Part shown: positions 1 to 13,115 of the stretch, one piece after another
Numbering within the stretch: the stretch's first letter is position 1
Layout of the letters: the number at the start of each line of letters is the position of its first letter
From: Siphonodentalium dalli
Lineage: Eukaryota; Mollusca; Scaphopoda; Gadilida; Siphonodentaliidae
Reading direction: 5' to 3'
DNA: 64,000 bases
Assembly: GCA_032622095.1 (NCBI GenBank)
Contig: CP136061.1
Location: 249,559,582-249,623,581 of the forward strand
Notes under the pieces: model-generated
Told to the model about the DNA's origin: nothing
What the model saw: the letters and a program-made list of their open reading frames with translations, nothing else
Database searches by the model: none
Program-made: the position numbers and the translations under genes

Positions 1-272
1 AAAATTTTAGGTGGGAAAAATGGGGGATTTTTTGAAAAGTGATTTTCTAATGAAGGACAATTCTGGAACAGGTCGATTTAGACCCGTTTTGGACTTAGAT
101 TCCCCCAAAAGTCGACTCCGTTTCGTGTATAGCATAACGGGAAATTTATGAATCAGTATTTCAATAAGACGTGATGAAAGTTACGGCCGCGTCTTTGATA
201 CGGAGTATATATATAAAGGATTATTTTTGGAGAACTCTTTGGCTTGACTGAGAGAAAATTGCATTTCTAATC

Positions 273-351
273 AGGGGGGGGGGGGGGGTCACGCAAAAAA
301 ATTCCGACACAAGGCCGGGGGTGGGGGGGGGGAAGGGGGGGGGGGGGGGGT
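273..351 (+). repeat. Poly-G tracts
   Basis: Runs of 10-18 G with few interruptions. Similar runs occur at 1086-1098, 1144-1159, 1780-1799 and 2764-2776. The same tracts at 30273 onward have the same lengths. Such runs can form G-quadruplexes and usually change length quickly. They create proline-rich antisense frames that are not genes. Confidence 0.9.
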
Positions 352-743
352 CGCAGCTCCTGAAAACACGTTTTTTCCGGTGTTTGCTGGTGCTTGCAAA
401 GATAATTGTCGAACAGCAAATTAAATTCACGGAAATATTCTTGTGTTGCAGTGGTTTTGCTACATTGGAGCTATAGTTCCAGCAATCAATTAAGTCAAAA
501 CCAGATGCCCCAACGACAAGTATCAGAGCTATCATCATAAATAGTAAAGGCACATGCGTGTGTGTAGAAGAAAGATAATTATCTTGTGTTCAAAGCAGCT
601 CTGACCATTAACGGTATGCCAATCGGAAGTTATCCATCAATAGACATTGATGTGCTATATTTCAGTATTATGGGGGTATTAACAACTTGGAGAAGAATGC
701 CTACATTTGTGGTCATCGATAAGTTAATTCAGTCACACTTCAG

Positions 744-793
744 TTTGTAAGCAAATGGCATAACGGCACCGACATGTCATATTTGCTTACAAA
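744..793. repeat. Short perfect hairpin
   Basis: TTTGTAAGCAAAT at 744-756 is repeated as its exact reverse complement at 781-793, giving a 13-bp stem and 24-nt loop. The copy B equivalent is 30744-30793. Function unknown. Confidence 0.6.
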
Positions 794-832
794 ACGACGA
801 CGAATCTAGCCATACGGGCGAGTGAATTTTTT

Positions 833-1046
833 TTGCGGGGCTTGAGACTTTTTTTCCGATTAGTTTTGCGTGATATATTCATGGTTGTAACACTGTTTTT
901 TGTAGAATATACCTTGCATATCCACACAAATATAACAACATATATTCAAATTAAACTTAAATATGTATAATTCAGGCAGAAATTTGAAAATACTTTAATT
1001 TGCCACAAGTTCCCCCTGAAATAACATTCAATTTGCCCGAAAATTG
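833..1046 (+). repeat. Dispersed repeat related to 24858-25036
   Basis: The segment shares several blocks in the same order with 24858-25036: GAGACTTTTT, GATATATTCATGGTTGT, AATATACCTTG and CCCCTGAAATAACATTC. Both copies sit beside poly-G tracts, so the G run may be part of the element. No terminal repeats were found and the class is unknown. Copy B equivalents are near 30833 and 49400. Confidence 0.6.
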
Positions 1047-1406
1047 CCCGAATTTGACCAAAAATATCTCAAATTTGACTGGAAAGGGGGGGGGGGGGTC
1101 CCAAAACCATGAGTGGACAAAAACCTCTTTTTTTGCACAAAGAGGGGGGGGGGTGGGGGTCCAAAGTGCTGCATGAGGCGAACAGTGACGAATGAGTATT
1201 TGAGATGGTGAAAGAATTGTTTCGCCTCTCCTCGGAGTTTATCCCGAAAGTAATATATATTAAATATTGGGGTATGCGAGAATATATTATAGGTAGGGCC
1301 AACTTTCCAAATGTTTCTGTAAACAACAACCCATGTGCACGGAAAAGAGCGTTCCGTGTTTGTGTTTTCCGCATATGGCAGATATAAAGAGCGTATATGT
1401 TTTTCA

Positions 1407-3285
1407 CTTTAGGGTGGATACACACATGCATGTAATCTCTGTAAATATCGTGTATTTGGAGTTTTACATGGATCATACACACCGTGTAATATGTGTCCGC
1501 TGACAACCCAATCATTGCGACTGTGTTTGACCACAGTGAGTTAAACTCTGAACCGCTGAAGAGCCGTTGACTGGGACGAAGTCGTCAGGCCGCTTTAAAT
1601 AATTATTCGCGCGATAACTGAAATGGTTGACGTTCTGTTTAAATCATTGTCAGTATTCTATTGATGTTAATACCAGTGATGGCCTCTTCCACAACGCAGG
1701 GGGCTATGACCCCCAACATACACGGGGAGCTATATTAACCCAGAAGCTACCGAATTCACCATTGCATATTTCCTCGCCGGGGGGGGGGGGGGGGGGGGGT
1801 GTGCACGCAGCACACTGAGTCCTGACACCCTGCTTTATAAATATCGAAGTCATGTCTGTCGTGTCTGTTTTCTACGAGTGATTAATCTAATATGCAGCAA
1901 TTTATGCTATTCATATAATTATGAACATATTATACAGCTTTAAATTTGAATGCATGGTGTTGCTGTTCAGGCTATGGTCTTACAATCTCGTCCAAATACG
2001 GATACGATAGGCGAGAATCGCATGCGTTTTGATATGTCGATGCCGTCTGGAGAGTTTGGCGGGACCAGCATTCCGTCTCGATTTGCTCAGTCTACCCTTG
2101 ATGCTATAAAGTGGTAGCCGCGGGCGCTTATATATAGAGTTGTTTTTATGAGCCATCAGGCCCCCGCGGCAGCGGTCGCTGGCGCGACCTGACTGCCTCG
2201 ATATCAATTTGAAAAAGGGGTGACGTTGCTTAGAACGTGTCTCTTTGTGGTGTCATTCTTTTGGTATGATTTTTTACTAAATAACGGGTATGTTAGAGTT
2301 ACATTTCTTTGAATTTTACAATCGAAACATATTCGCATGCGATGCTGAGTCACGCGGGACACGGCAAACTAAATCGCGCGCAAATTGGCTTGCGATTTTT
2401 CAGCATCCCACCCCATTTGGCATGCGATAGCGTTTGTACTAGGTGTGCTGTTTGTCTTCATTCGGCGAAAGGGTTGCCTATAGCTACGAGTTCCCAACTA
2501 CGTCACCTTTCATCTCTTGTGTTATACAGTTATACATGTATACGCAAAATTTACAACTATGGAATATTTATGTAAAACATTATATTGTAATTCTTGCACA
2601 GATAATCCCGGCTGATACATTCAATTAACTCCCTTAGTTATTGGAAGCTTTCGAGAACCAGCCCCTCCCCCAATCATGGATTATGGTAGAAAATGTTATA
2701 ATTCAAGCTTGTGACAGGTAGGAGCTTGTTCAACATTTGGCTTGAGAAACATATATATAAATGGGGGGGGGGGGGGTGTCACTCTTTTTAATTTCAACGC
2801 TGTACCTGCATTATTTGTTGGCGCTAATGAATATTTGCAATCCCAATTGAATTAATGTTATCACATGAGCTCGCTCTCAAAATTATCAGAGAAATATGAA
2901 CAAGCCGGTATCATCCTATAAAAGAATTCTGCATATTTTATTTCTGTTTTGGATGACCCTGTTTCCAAGAAATGACAGACACAAATCAAGTATAAAATCG
3001 ACCGGCTCTAATCCACTTTTCGAAATGAATTATAACTCGTGAAAAACAGCAACATATATCAGACAAGAATTACTCATTTCGGCATCCATGAAAGAAGACA
3101 TGTTTATGACTGGCCTGAAATTTCTTGATGGCAGTTTGTTTGATAATGGCTTATAACTACTCACTGGTGAAATTGATCTCTCGCGCGCAGGTGATTAATT
3201 TTGTCAATTATTGGTGTGGCCATGTAAAATACATGTATTTTACATACAGACATTACATGCATGTGTGTATCCACCCTTAGTGTGC
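1407..3285. mobile_element. Possible DNA transposon with ~65-bp terminal inverted repeats
   Basis: GGGTGGATACACACATGCAT near 1412 recurs as its reverse complement near 3265, and the similarity extends inward for about 65 bp, including a perfect 22-bp palindrome at 3223-3244. This could be one ~1.9-kb non-autonomous element, or two small MITEs inserted in opposite directions. No clear target-site duplication and no transposase frame were seen. The interval contains the candidate exon at 1971-2117. Copy B equivalent 31407-33285. Confidence 0.4.
1971..2117 (+). CDS. Candidate short terminal exon, unknown protein
   Basis: After a possible acceptor (TGCTGTTCAG) an open frame runs 48 codons, with an ATG at 1974, to TAG at 2115-2117. 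The peptide is mixed and protein-like (contains RMRFDMSMPSGEFGG) and the DNA is unusually CpG-rich for this window. I do not recognise a family. The antisense frame is also open here, so coding is unproven; it may be a captured exon fragment inside the putative transposon 1407-3285. An 8-bp GC-rich inverted repeat (GCCGCGGG) lies just downstream. Confidence 0.28.
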   Translation, partial: AMVLQSRPNTDTIGENRMRFDMSMPSGEFGGTSIPSRFAQSTLDAIKW

Positions 3286-3610
3286 AAAATGCTTCTGACT
3301 GCGGCGATAGTTATTTCAAGTTGCTCAATATTTATAAGACACACTTTCAAGCATGACTGAAATATTTCATCTTGAAATGTTGGGAAATGAGAGTGATGAA
3401 ATGTTATATTTAACATGAGTGTTCATTGAACGAGTTCTCATTTCTTATCGAAATGCAGGCCGAAAATAGGGTCATATAGAACTTATTTCAAAAACACAAA
3501 TATATATATATGCACTGAAAAAAATTAAATAAAAAAACCCACCCAAAATAAGCTCACTGTGGGCCTATTTAAGAACCAAATAAATGTCAATATTTAAAAA
3601 ATGCAATAAA
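2118..3610. other. Non-coding, no gene seen
   Basis: AT-rich sequence with poly-G at 2764-2776, a right-hand inverted-repeat arm ending near 3285 and a (TA)n run near 3503. Frames of 61-88 codons at 2309-2628 look like chance. Copy B equivalent 32118-33610. Confidence 0.6.
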
Positions 3611-4160
3611 AGTGGGCGTGTCACATTTTCTAATGCAGCGTGTGTTATAAGTGGGCGTGGCATTTTTTCAGTGCAGCGTGTGTTATAAGTTGGCGTGTGT
3701 TATCAGTTCAGCGTGTGTTATTAGTGGGCGTGGCACATTTTCAGTGCAGCGTGTGTTATAAGTGGGCGTGGCACTTTTTCAGTACATAGTGTGTTATTGT
3801 TATAAGTGGGCGCGTGTTATAAGTGCAGCGTGTGTTATAAGTGCACATGGCACGTTTTCAGTGCAGCGTGTGTTATAAGTGGGCGTGTGTTATAAGTGCA
3901 GCGTGTGTTATAAGTGGGCGTGGCACTTTTCAGTGCAGCGTGTGTTATATGTGGGCGTGGCACATTTTCAATGCAGCGTGTTTTATAAGTGGGCGTGTCA
4001 CTGTTTTAGTGCAGCGTTTGTTATAAGTGGCGTGGCACTTTTTAGTGCAGGGTGTGTTATAAGTGGGCGAGGCACCTTTTCAGTGCACCATGTGTTATAA
4101 GTGGGCGTGGCACCATTTCAGTGCAGTGTGTGTTTTAATTGGGCGTGTGTTATAAGTGCA
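3611..4160 (+). repeat. Satellite array, forward arm (38-bp monomer)
   Basis: About 14 diverged monomers in the orientation GTGGGCGTGGCAC, then TTTTTCAGTGCAGCGTG and TGTTATAA. Short forms alternate GTGCAGCGTGTGTTATAA with GTGGGCGTGTGTTATAA. This arm is more diverged than the reverse arm, as is usual at array edges. At 4160/4161 the orientation flips. Translated frames here are repeat translation, not genes. Confidence 0.95.
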
Positions 4161-5661
4161 CGCCCACTTAAAACACACGCTGCACTGAAAAGTGCCACGC
4201 CCACTTATAACTCACGATGCCCTCAAAAGTGCCACGCCCACCTAAAACACACGCTGCACTGAAAAGTGCCACGCCCACTTATAACACAGGCTGCCCTGAA
4301 AAAGTGCCACGCCCACTTAAAACACACGCTGCACTGAAAAGTGCCACGCCCACTTATAACACACGGTGCATTGAAAAAGTGCCACGCCCACTTTTAACAC
4401 ACGCTGCACTTATAACACACGACTACTTATAACACACGCTGCACTGAAAAAGTGCCACGCACAATTATAACACACGCTGCACTGAAAGTGCCACGCCCAC
4501 TTAAAACACACGCTGCACTGAAAAGTGCCACGCCCACTTATAACACACGCTGCACTGAAAAAGTGCCATGCCCACTTATAACACGCTGCATTGTAAAAGT
4601 TCCACGTCCACTTATAACACACGCTGCACTTATAACACACTCACTTAAAACACACGCTGCTCTGAAAAAGTGCCACGCCCAATTATAACACACGCTGTAC
4701 TAAAAAAGTGCCACGCCCACTTATGACACACGCTGCACTTATAACACACGCCCACTTATAACACACGCTGCACTGAAAAAGTGCCACGCCCACATATAAC
4801 ACACGCTGCACTGAAAAAGTGCCACGCCCACTTATAACGCACGCTGCACTTATAACACACGCCCACTTATAACACACGCTGCATTGAAAAAGTGCAACGC
4901 CCACTTATAACACAGGCTGTCCTGAAAAAGTGCCACGCCCACTTATAACACACGCTGCACTGAAAAGTACCACGCCCACTTATAACACACGCTGCACTTA
5001 TAACACACGACTACTTATAACACACGCTGCACTGAAAAAGTGCCACGCACACTTATAACACACGCTGCACTGAAAAAGTGCCACGCCCAATTATAACACG
5101 CTGCATTATAAAAGTGACACGCCCACTTATAACACACGCTGCACTTATAACACACGCCCAATTATAACACACGCTGCACTGAAAAAGTGCCACGCACACT
5201 TATAACACGCTGCATTATAAAAGTGCCACGCCCACTTATAACGCACGCTGCACTTATAACACACGCCCACTTATAACACACGCTGCATAGAAAAAGTTCC
5301 ACGCCCACTTATAACACAGGCTGCACTGAAAAAGTGCCACGCCCACTTATAACACACGCTGCACTGAAAAGTACCACGCCCACTTATAACACACGCTGCA
5401 CTTATAACACACGACTACTTATAACACACGCTGCACTGAAAAAGTACCACGCACACTTATAACACACGCTGCCCTGAAAAAGTGCCACGCCTAATTATAA
5501 CACACGCTGCACTGAAAAAGTGCCACGCCCAATTATAACACGCTGCATTATAAAAGTGACACGCCCACTTATAACACACGCTGCACTTATAACACACGCC
5601 CACTTATAACACACGCTGCACTGAAAAAGTGCCACGCCCACTTATAACACAGGCTACACTG

Positions 5662-6660
5662 AAAAGTACCACGCCCACTTATAACACACGCTGCACTTAT
5701 AACACACGACTACTTATAACACACGCTGCACTGAAAAAGTGCCACGCACACTTATAACACACGCTGCACTGAAAAAGTGCCACGCCCAATTATAACACGC
5801 TGCATTATAAAAGTGACACGCCCACTTATAACACACGCTGCACTTATAACACACGCCCACTTATAACACACGCTGCACTGAAAAAGTGCCACGCACACTT
5901 ATAACACGCTGCATTGTAAAAGTGCCACGCCCACTTATAACGCACGCTGCACTTATATCACACGCCCACTTATAACACACGCTGCATTGAAAAAGTGCCA
6001 CGCCCACTTATACCACAGGCTGCACTGAAAAAGTGCCACGCCCACTTATAACACACGCTGCACTGAAAAGTACCACGCCCACTTATAACACACGCTGCAC
6101 TTATAACAAACGACTACTTATAACACACGCTGCACTGAAAAAGTGCCACGCACACTTATAACACACGCTGCACTGAAAAAGTGCCACGCCCAATTATAAC
6201 ACGCTGCATTATAAAAGTGACACGCCCACTTATAACACACGCTGCACTTATAACACACGCCCACTTATAACACACGCTGCACTGAAAAAGTGCCACGCAC
6301 ACTTATAACACGCTGCATTATAAAAGTGCCACGCCCACTTATAACGCACGCTGCACTTATAACACACGCCCACTTATAACACACGCTGCATAGAAAAAGT
6401 GCCACGCCCACTTATAACACAGGCTGCACTGAAAAAGTGCCACGCCCGCTTATAACACACGCTGCACTGAAAAGTACCACGCCCACTTATAACACACGCT
6501 GCACTTATAACACACGACTACTTATAACACACGCTGCACTGAAAAAGTGCCACGCACACTTATAACACACGCTGCACTGAAAAAGTGCCAGCAGTTATAA
6601 CACACGCCCACTTATAACACACGCTGCACTGAAAAAGTGCCACGCTGCATTATAAAAGTG
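5662..6660 (+). repeat. ~1-kb block in the satellite, duplicated at 9142-10140
   Basis: Offset 3480. Rare variants match in both, for example GCCAGCAGTTATAACAC at 6588 and 10068 and GCATTGTAAAAGTG at 5911 and 9391, with very few substitutions. Similarity ends near 6665 (CACGCCCAC versus CACGCACAC). It shows a second, larger amplification layer above the 404-bp period. Confidence 0.8.
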
Positions 6661-9141
6661 CCACGCCCACTTATAACGCACGCTGCACTTATAACACACG
6701 CCCACTTATAACACACGCTGCATTGAAAAAGTGCCACGCCCACTTATAACACAGGCTGCACTGAAAAAGTGCCACGCCCACTTATAACACACGCTGCACT
6801 GAAAAAGTGCCACGCCCACTTATAACACACGCTGCATTGAAAAAGTGCCACGCCCACTTATAACACACGCTGCACTGAAAAGTACCACGCCCACTTATAA
6901 CACACGCTGCACTTATAACACACGACTACTTATAACACACGCTGCACTGAAAAAGTGCCACGCACACTTATAACACGCTGCATTATAAAAGTGCCACGCC
7001 CACTTATAACGCACGCTGCACTTATAACACACGCCCACGTATAACACACGCTGCATTGAAAAAGTGCCACGCCCACTTATAACACACGCTGCACTGAAAA
7101 GTACCACGCCCACTTATAACACACGCTGCACTTATAACACACGACTACTTATAACACACGCTGCACTGAAAAAGTGCCACGCACACTTATAACACACGCT
7201 GCACTGAAAAAGTGCCACGCCCAATTATAATACGCTGCATTATAAAAGTGACACGCCCACTTATAACACACGCTGCACTTATAACACACGCTGCACTGAA
7301 AAAGTGCCACGCCCACTTATAACACAGGCTGCACTGAAAAAGTGCCACGCCCACTTATAACACACGCTGCACTGAAAAAGTGCCACGCCCACTTATAACA
7401 CACGATGCACTGAAAAGTACCACGCCCACTTATAACACACGCTGCACTTATAACACACGACTACTTATAACACACGCTGCACTGAAAAAGTGCCACGCAC
7501 ACTTATAACACACGCTGCACTGAAAAAGTGCCACGCCCACTTATAACACACGCTGCACTTATAACACACGACTACTTATAACACACGCTGCACTGAAAAA
7601 GTGCCACGCACACTTATAACACGCTGCATTATAAAAGTGCCACGCCCACTTATAACGCACGCTGCACTTACAACACACGCCCACTTATAACACACGCTGC
7701 ACTTATAACACACGCCCACTTATAACACACGCTGCACTGAAAAAGTGCCACGCACACTTATAACACGCTGCATTATAAAAGTGCCACGCCCATTTATAAC
7801 GCACGCTGCACTTATATCACACGCCCACTTATAACACACGCTGCATTGAAAAAGTGCCACGCCCACTTATAACACAGGCTGCACTGAAAAAGTGCCACGC
7901 CCACTTATAACACACGCTGCACTTATAACACACGACTACTTATAACACACGCTGCACTGAAAAAGTGCCACGCACACTTATAACACGCTGCATTATAAAA
8001 GTGCCACGCCCACTTATAACGCACGCTGCACTTACAACACACGCCCACTTATAACACACGCTGCACTGAAAAAGTGCCACGCACACTTATAACACGCTGC
8101 ATTGTAAAAGTGCCACGCCCACTTATAACGCACGCTGCACTTATAACACACGCCCACTTATAACACACGCTGCATAGAAAAAGTGCCACGCCCACTTATA
8201 ACACAGGCTGCACTGAAAAAGTGCCACGCCTACTTATAACACACGCTGCACTGAAAAGTACCACGCCCACTTATAACACACGCTGCACTTATAACACACG
8301 ACTACTTATAACACACGCTGCACTGAAAACGTGCCACGCACACTTATAACACACGCTGCACTGAAAAAGTGCCACGCCCAATTATAACACGCTGCATTAT
8401 AAAAGTGACACGCCCACTTATAACACACGCTGCACTTATAACACACGCCCACTTATAACACACGCTGCACTGAAAAGGTGCCACGCACACTTATAACACG
8501 CTGCATTATAAAAGTGCCACGCCCACTTATAACGCACGCTGCACTTATAACACACGCCCACTTATAACACACGCTGCATTGAAAAAGTGCCACGCCCACT
8601 TATAACACAGGCTGCACTGAAAAAGTGCCACGCCCACTTATAACACACGCTGCACTGAAAAGTACCACGCCCACTTATAACACACGCTGCACTTATAACA
8701 CACGACTACTTATAACACACGCTGCACTGAAAAAGTGCCACGCACACTTATAACACACGCTGCACTGAAAAAGTGCCACGCCCAATTATAACACACGCTG
8801 CACTGAAAAAGTGCCACGCCCAATTATAATACGCTGCATTATAAAAGTGACACGCCCACTTATAACACACGCTGCACTTATAACACACGCCCACTTATAA
8901 CACACGCTGCATTGAAAAAGTGCCACGCCCACTTATAACACAGGCTGCACTGAAAAAGTGCCACGCCCACTTATAACACACGCTGCACTGAAAAAGTGCC
9001 ACGCCCACTTATAACACACGCTGCACTGAAAAAGTGCCACGCCCAATTATAACACGCTGCATTATAAAAGTGACACGCCCACTTATAACACACGCTGCAC
9101 TGAAAAAGTGCCACGCCCACTTATAACACACGCTGCACTGA

Positions 9142-10140
9142 AAAAGTACCACGCCCACTTATAACACACGCTGCACTTATAACACACGACTACTTATAAC
9201 ACACGCTGCACTGAAAAAGTGCCACGCACACTTATAACACACGCTGCACTAAAAAAGTGCCACGCCCAATTATAACACGCTGCATTATAAAAGTGACACG
9301 CCCACTTATAACACACGCTGCACTTATAACACACGCCCACTTATAACACACGCTGCACTGAAAAAGTGCCACGCACACTTATAACACGCTGCATTGTAAA
9401 AGTGCCACGCCCACTTATAACGCACGCTGCACTTATAACACACGCCCACTTATAACACACGCTGCATAGAAAACGTGCCACGCCCACTTATAACACAGGC
9501 TGCACTGAAAAAGTGCCACGCCCATTTATAACACACGCTGCACTGAAAAGTACCACGCCCACTTATAACACACGCTCCACTTATAACACACGACTACTTA
9601 TAACACACGCTGCACTGAAAAAGTGCCACGCACACTTATAACACACGCTGCACTGAAAAAGTGCCACGCCCAATTATAACACGCTGCATTATAAAAGTGT
9701 CACGCCCACTTATAACACACGCTGCACTTATAACACACGCCCACTTATAACACACGCTGCACTGAAAAAGTGCCACGCACACTTATAACACGCTGCATTA
9801 TAAAAGTGCCACGCCCACTTATAACGCACGCTGCACTTATAACACACGCCCACTTATAACACACGCTGCATAGAAAAAGTGCCACGCCCACTTATAACAC
9901 AGGCTGCACTGAAAAAGTGCCACGCCCGCTTATAACACACGCTGCACTGAAAAGTACCACGCCCACTTATAACACACGCTGCACTTATAACACACGACTA
10001 CTTATAACACACGCTGCACTGAAAAAGTGCCACGCACACTTATAACACACGCTGCACTGAAAAAGTGCCAGCAGTTATAACACACGCCCACTTATAACAC
10101 ACGCTGCACTTAAAAAGTGCCACGCTGCATTATAAAAGTG
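9142..10140 (+). repeat. Partner of the 3480-bp-offset satellite block
   Basis: See 5662-6660. The block lies in the part of the array missing from copy B, so the array-length difference removes one full copy of it. Confidence 0.8.
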
Positions 10141-12354
10141 CCACGCACACTTATAACACGCTGCATTGTAAAAGTGCCACGCCCACTTATAACGCACGCT
10201 GCACTTATAACACACGCCCACTTATAACACACGCTGCATAGAAAAAGTGCCACGCCCACTTATAACACAGGCTGCACTGAAAAAGTGCCACGCCCACTTA
10301 TAACACACGCTGCACTGAAAAGTACCACGCCCACTTATAACACACGCTGCACTTATAACACACGACTATTTATAACACACGCTGCACTGAAAAAGTGCCA
10401 TGCACACTTATAACACACGCTGCACTGAAAAAGTGCCACGCCCAATTATAACACGCTGCATTATAAAAGTGACACGCCCACTTATAACACACGCTGCACT
10501 TATAACACACGCCCACTTATAACACACGCTGCACTGAAAAAGTGCCACGCACACTTATAACACGCTGCATTATAAAAGTGCCACGCCCACTTATAACGCA
10601 CGCTGCACTTATAACACACGCCCACTTATAACACACGCTGCATAGAAAAAGTGCCACGCCCACTTATAACACAGGCTGCACTGAAAAAGTGCCACGCCCA
10701 CTTATAACACACGCTGCACTGAAAAGTACCACGCCCACTTATAACACAGGCTGCACTGAAAAAGTGCCACGCCCAATTATAACACACGCTGCACTGAAAA
10801 AGTGCCACGCCCAATTATAATACGCTGCATTTTAAAAGTGACACGCCCACTTATAACACACGCTGCACTTATAACACACGCTGCACTGAAAAAGTGCCAC
10901 GCCCACTTATAAAACAGGCTGCACTGAAAAAGTGCCACGCCCACTTATAACACACGCTGCACTGAAAAAGTGCCACGCCCACTTATAACACACGCTGCAC
11001 TGAAAAGTACCACGCCCACTTATAACACACGCTGCACTTATAACACACGACTACTTATAACACACGCTGCACTGAAAAAGTGCCACGCACACTTATAACA
11101 CACGCTGCACTGAAAAAGTGCCACGCCCAATTATAACACGCTGCATTATAAAAGTGACACGCCCACTTATAACACACGCTGCACTTATAACACACGCCCA
11201 CTTATAACACACGCTGCACTGAAAAAGTGCCACGCACACTTATAACACGCTGCATTATAAAAGTGCCACGCCCATTTATAACGCACGCTGCACTTATATC
11301 ACACGCCCACTTATAACACACGCTGCATTGAAAAAGTGCCACGCCCACTTATAACACAGGCTGCACTGAAAAAGTGCCACGCCCACTTATAAAACACGCT
11401 GCACTTATAACACACGACTACTTATAACACACGCTGCACTGAAAAAGTGCCACGCACACTTATAACACGCTGCATTATAAAAGTGCCACGCCCACTTATA
11501 ACGCACGCTGCACTTACAACACACGCCCACTTATAACACACGCTGCATTGAAAAAGTGCCACGCCCACTTATAGCACACGCTGCACTGAAAAGTACCACG
11601 CCCACTTATAACACACGCTGCACTTATAACACACGACTACTTATAACACACGCTGCACTGAAAAAGTGCCACGCACACTTATAACACACGCTGCACTGAA
11701 AAAGTGCCACGCCCATTTATAACACGCTGCATTATAAAAGTGACACGCCCACTTATAACACACGCTGCACTGAAAAAGTGCCACGCCCACTTATAACACA
11801 CGCTGCACTGAAAAAGTACCACGCCCACTTATAACACACGCTGCACTTATAACACACGACTACTTATAACACACGCTGCACTGAAAAAGTGCCACGCCCA
11901 ATTATAACACGCTGCATTATAAAGTGACACGCCCACTTATAACACACGCTGCACTTATAACACACGCCCACTTATAACACACGCTGCACTGAAAACGTGC
12001 CACGCACACTTATAACACACGCTGCACTTATAACACACGCTGCACTGAAAAAGTGACACACCCACTTATAACACACGCTGCACTTATAACACACGCCCAC
12101 TTATAACACACGCTGCACTGAAAAAGTGCCACGCCCACTTATAACACACTCTGAACTTATAACACACGCTGCACTCATAAATAACACACGCCCACTTATA
12201 ACACACGCTGCACTGAAAAAGTGACACACCCACTTATAACACACGCTCACTTATAACACACGCTGCACTTATAAATAACACACGCCCACTTATAACACAC
12301 GCTGCACTGAAAAAGTGCCACGCCCACTTATAACACACGCTGCACTGAAAAAGG

Positions 12355-13115
12355 TAGGGTAGGGGGTTTAAAATAGGGTAGGCACGGAAACACAAACCAC
12401 AAGTATTATTTGCTTTGGCCTAACAAAAGTTTTGACATGGGAAATCTCTTTATTGGAGAGTAATAAATAATGATAAGTATAACAAAGTCAATCTATTTTT
12501 TTCATGTATTTGTTGATGATGGCTGTGTTACATACTTTTTATGTTATTTTGCACGAACCCACTTCAAAGGTCTTGAGCAACTTTAAAGATCTATGCTCCG
12601 ATTTGACACTAAATTACTAAACAATTCCTAAGCCTATTTTCAGCTTACCAGGTGACGATAATGGAAAATATTGGCAATCACCATCATCCGTATGACACAG
12701 GTATCGCGGAAATCCACCAAATAACCCATAAGTAATACATCGAAAATGATCACAAAAGCTCATATTGAGAACGCTCTTTATTATCTACCACTTTTTTAGT
12801 TATGGAAGCATCAGCGCTCTTTATAAAAGATGATCATTGGAACTTTTGCCAGGCTGACAATCATTCAAAACTAGTTAAAAACTTCCGCTTTTTGAGTCGA
12901 TATCTAGATAATAAAACCTCATATTAATGGACTCGTGGGTCCGATCTAATATCTAGATAATAAAACCTCTTATCTACAATTTCATGTGGAATTCCCTGAT
13001 AAAATTGGCGATAAAAACATCTGTATCATGATTGCATTTGCGGTACAAGGCGCGCATGACCTCATTGGCTGGTTCAAAATAATGAAAGTCTACCGAATGG
13101 TACATAAACGTTTGA
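12355..13115. other. Flank of the satellite, no confident gene
   Basis: Begins with a G-rich GGTAGGGTAGGGGG. Contains a 50-bp-spaced direct repeat of ATCTAGATAATAAAACCTC (about 12901 and 12951). Copy B equivalent is 36900-37675, which carries many 1-bp indels. Confidence 0.6.

Larger units (their letters stand above)
4161..12354 (-). repeat. Satellite array, reverse arm with ~404-bp higher-order repeat
   Basis: The same monomer in reverse complement: CACGCTGCACTGAAAAAGTG followed by CCACGCCCACTTATAACA (38 bp). Variants (CATTATAAAAGTG, CACGACTACTTATAA, ACGCACGCTGC, ACAGGCTGC) recur in fixed order. By hand count the marker CGACTAC appears at 5008, 5412, 5707, 6111, 6515, 6923, 8299, 8703, 9187, 9591 and 9995, among others; six adjacent spacings are exactly 404 bp, others 219-685. 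This indicates a composite repeat spread by unequal exchange. Numerous frames of 61-78 codons in both strands are artefacts. Confidence 0.97.

Noticed and set aside
221-553. 110-codon minus frame with proline runs
   Set aside because: The proline runs come from poly-G tracts; the rest is low complexity and has no recognised domain.
3841-12354. Many open frames of 61-78 codons in the satellite, with Cys/Trp-rich repeats such as CVISGRGTF
   Set aside because: They are direct translation of the 38-bp monomer in whichever frame lacks a stop, occur on both strands and change with copy number.
3611-12354. CRISPR-like array (regular short repeats)
   Set aside because: The units are contiguous diverged monomers with no unique spacers, in animal DNA with introns.
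12649-12763. Possible minus-strand exon with GTAAGC donor after 38 codons
   Set aside because: Two plus-strand frames over the same bases look equally plausible, no partner exon was found, and copy B has a 1-bp change in it.
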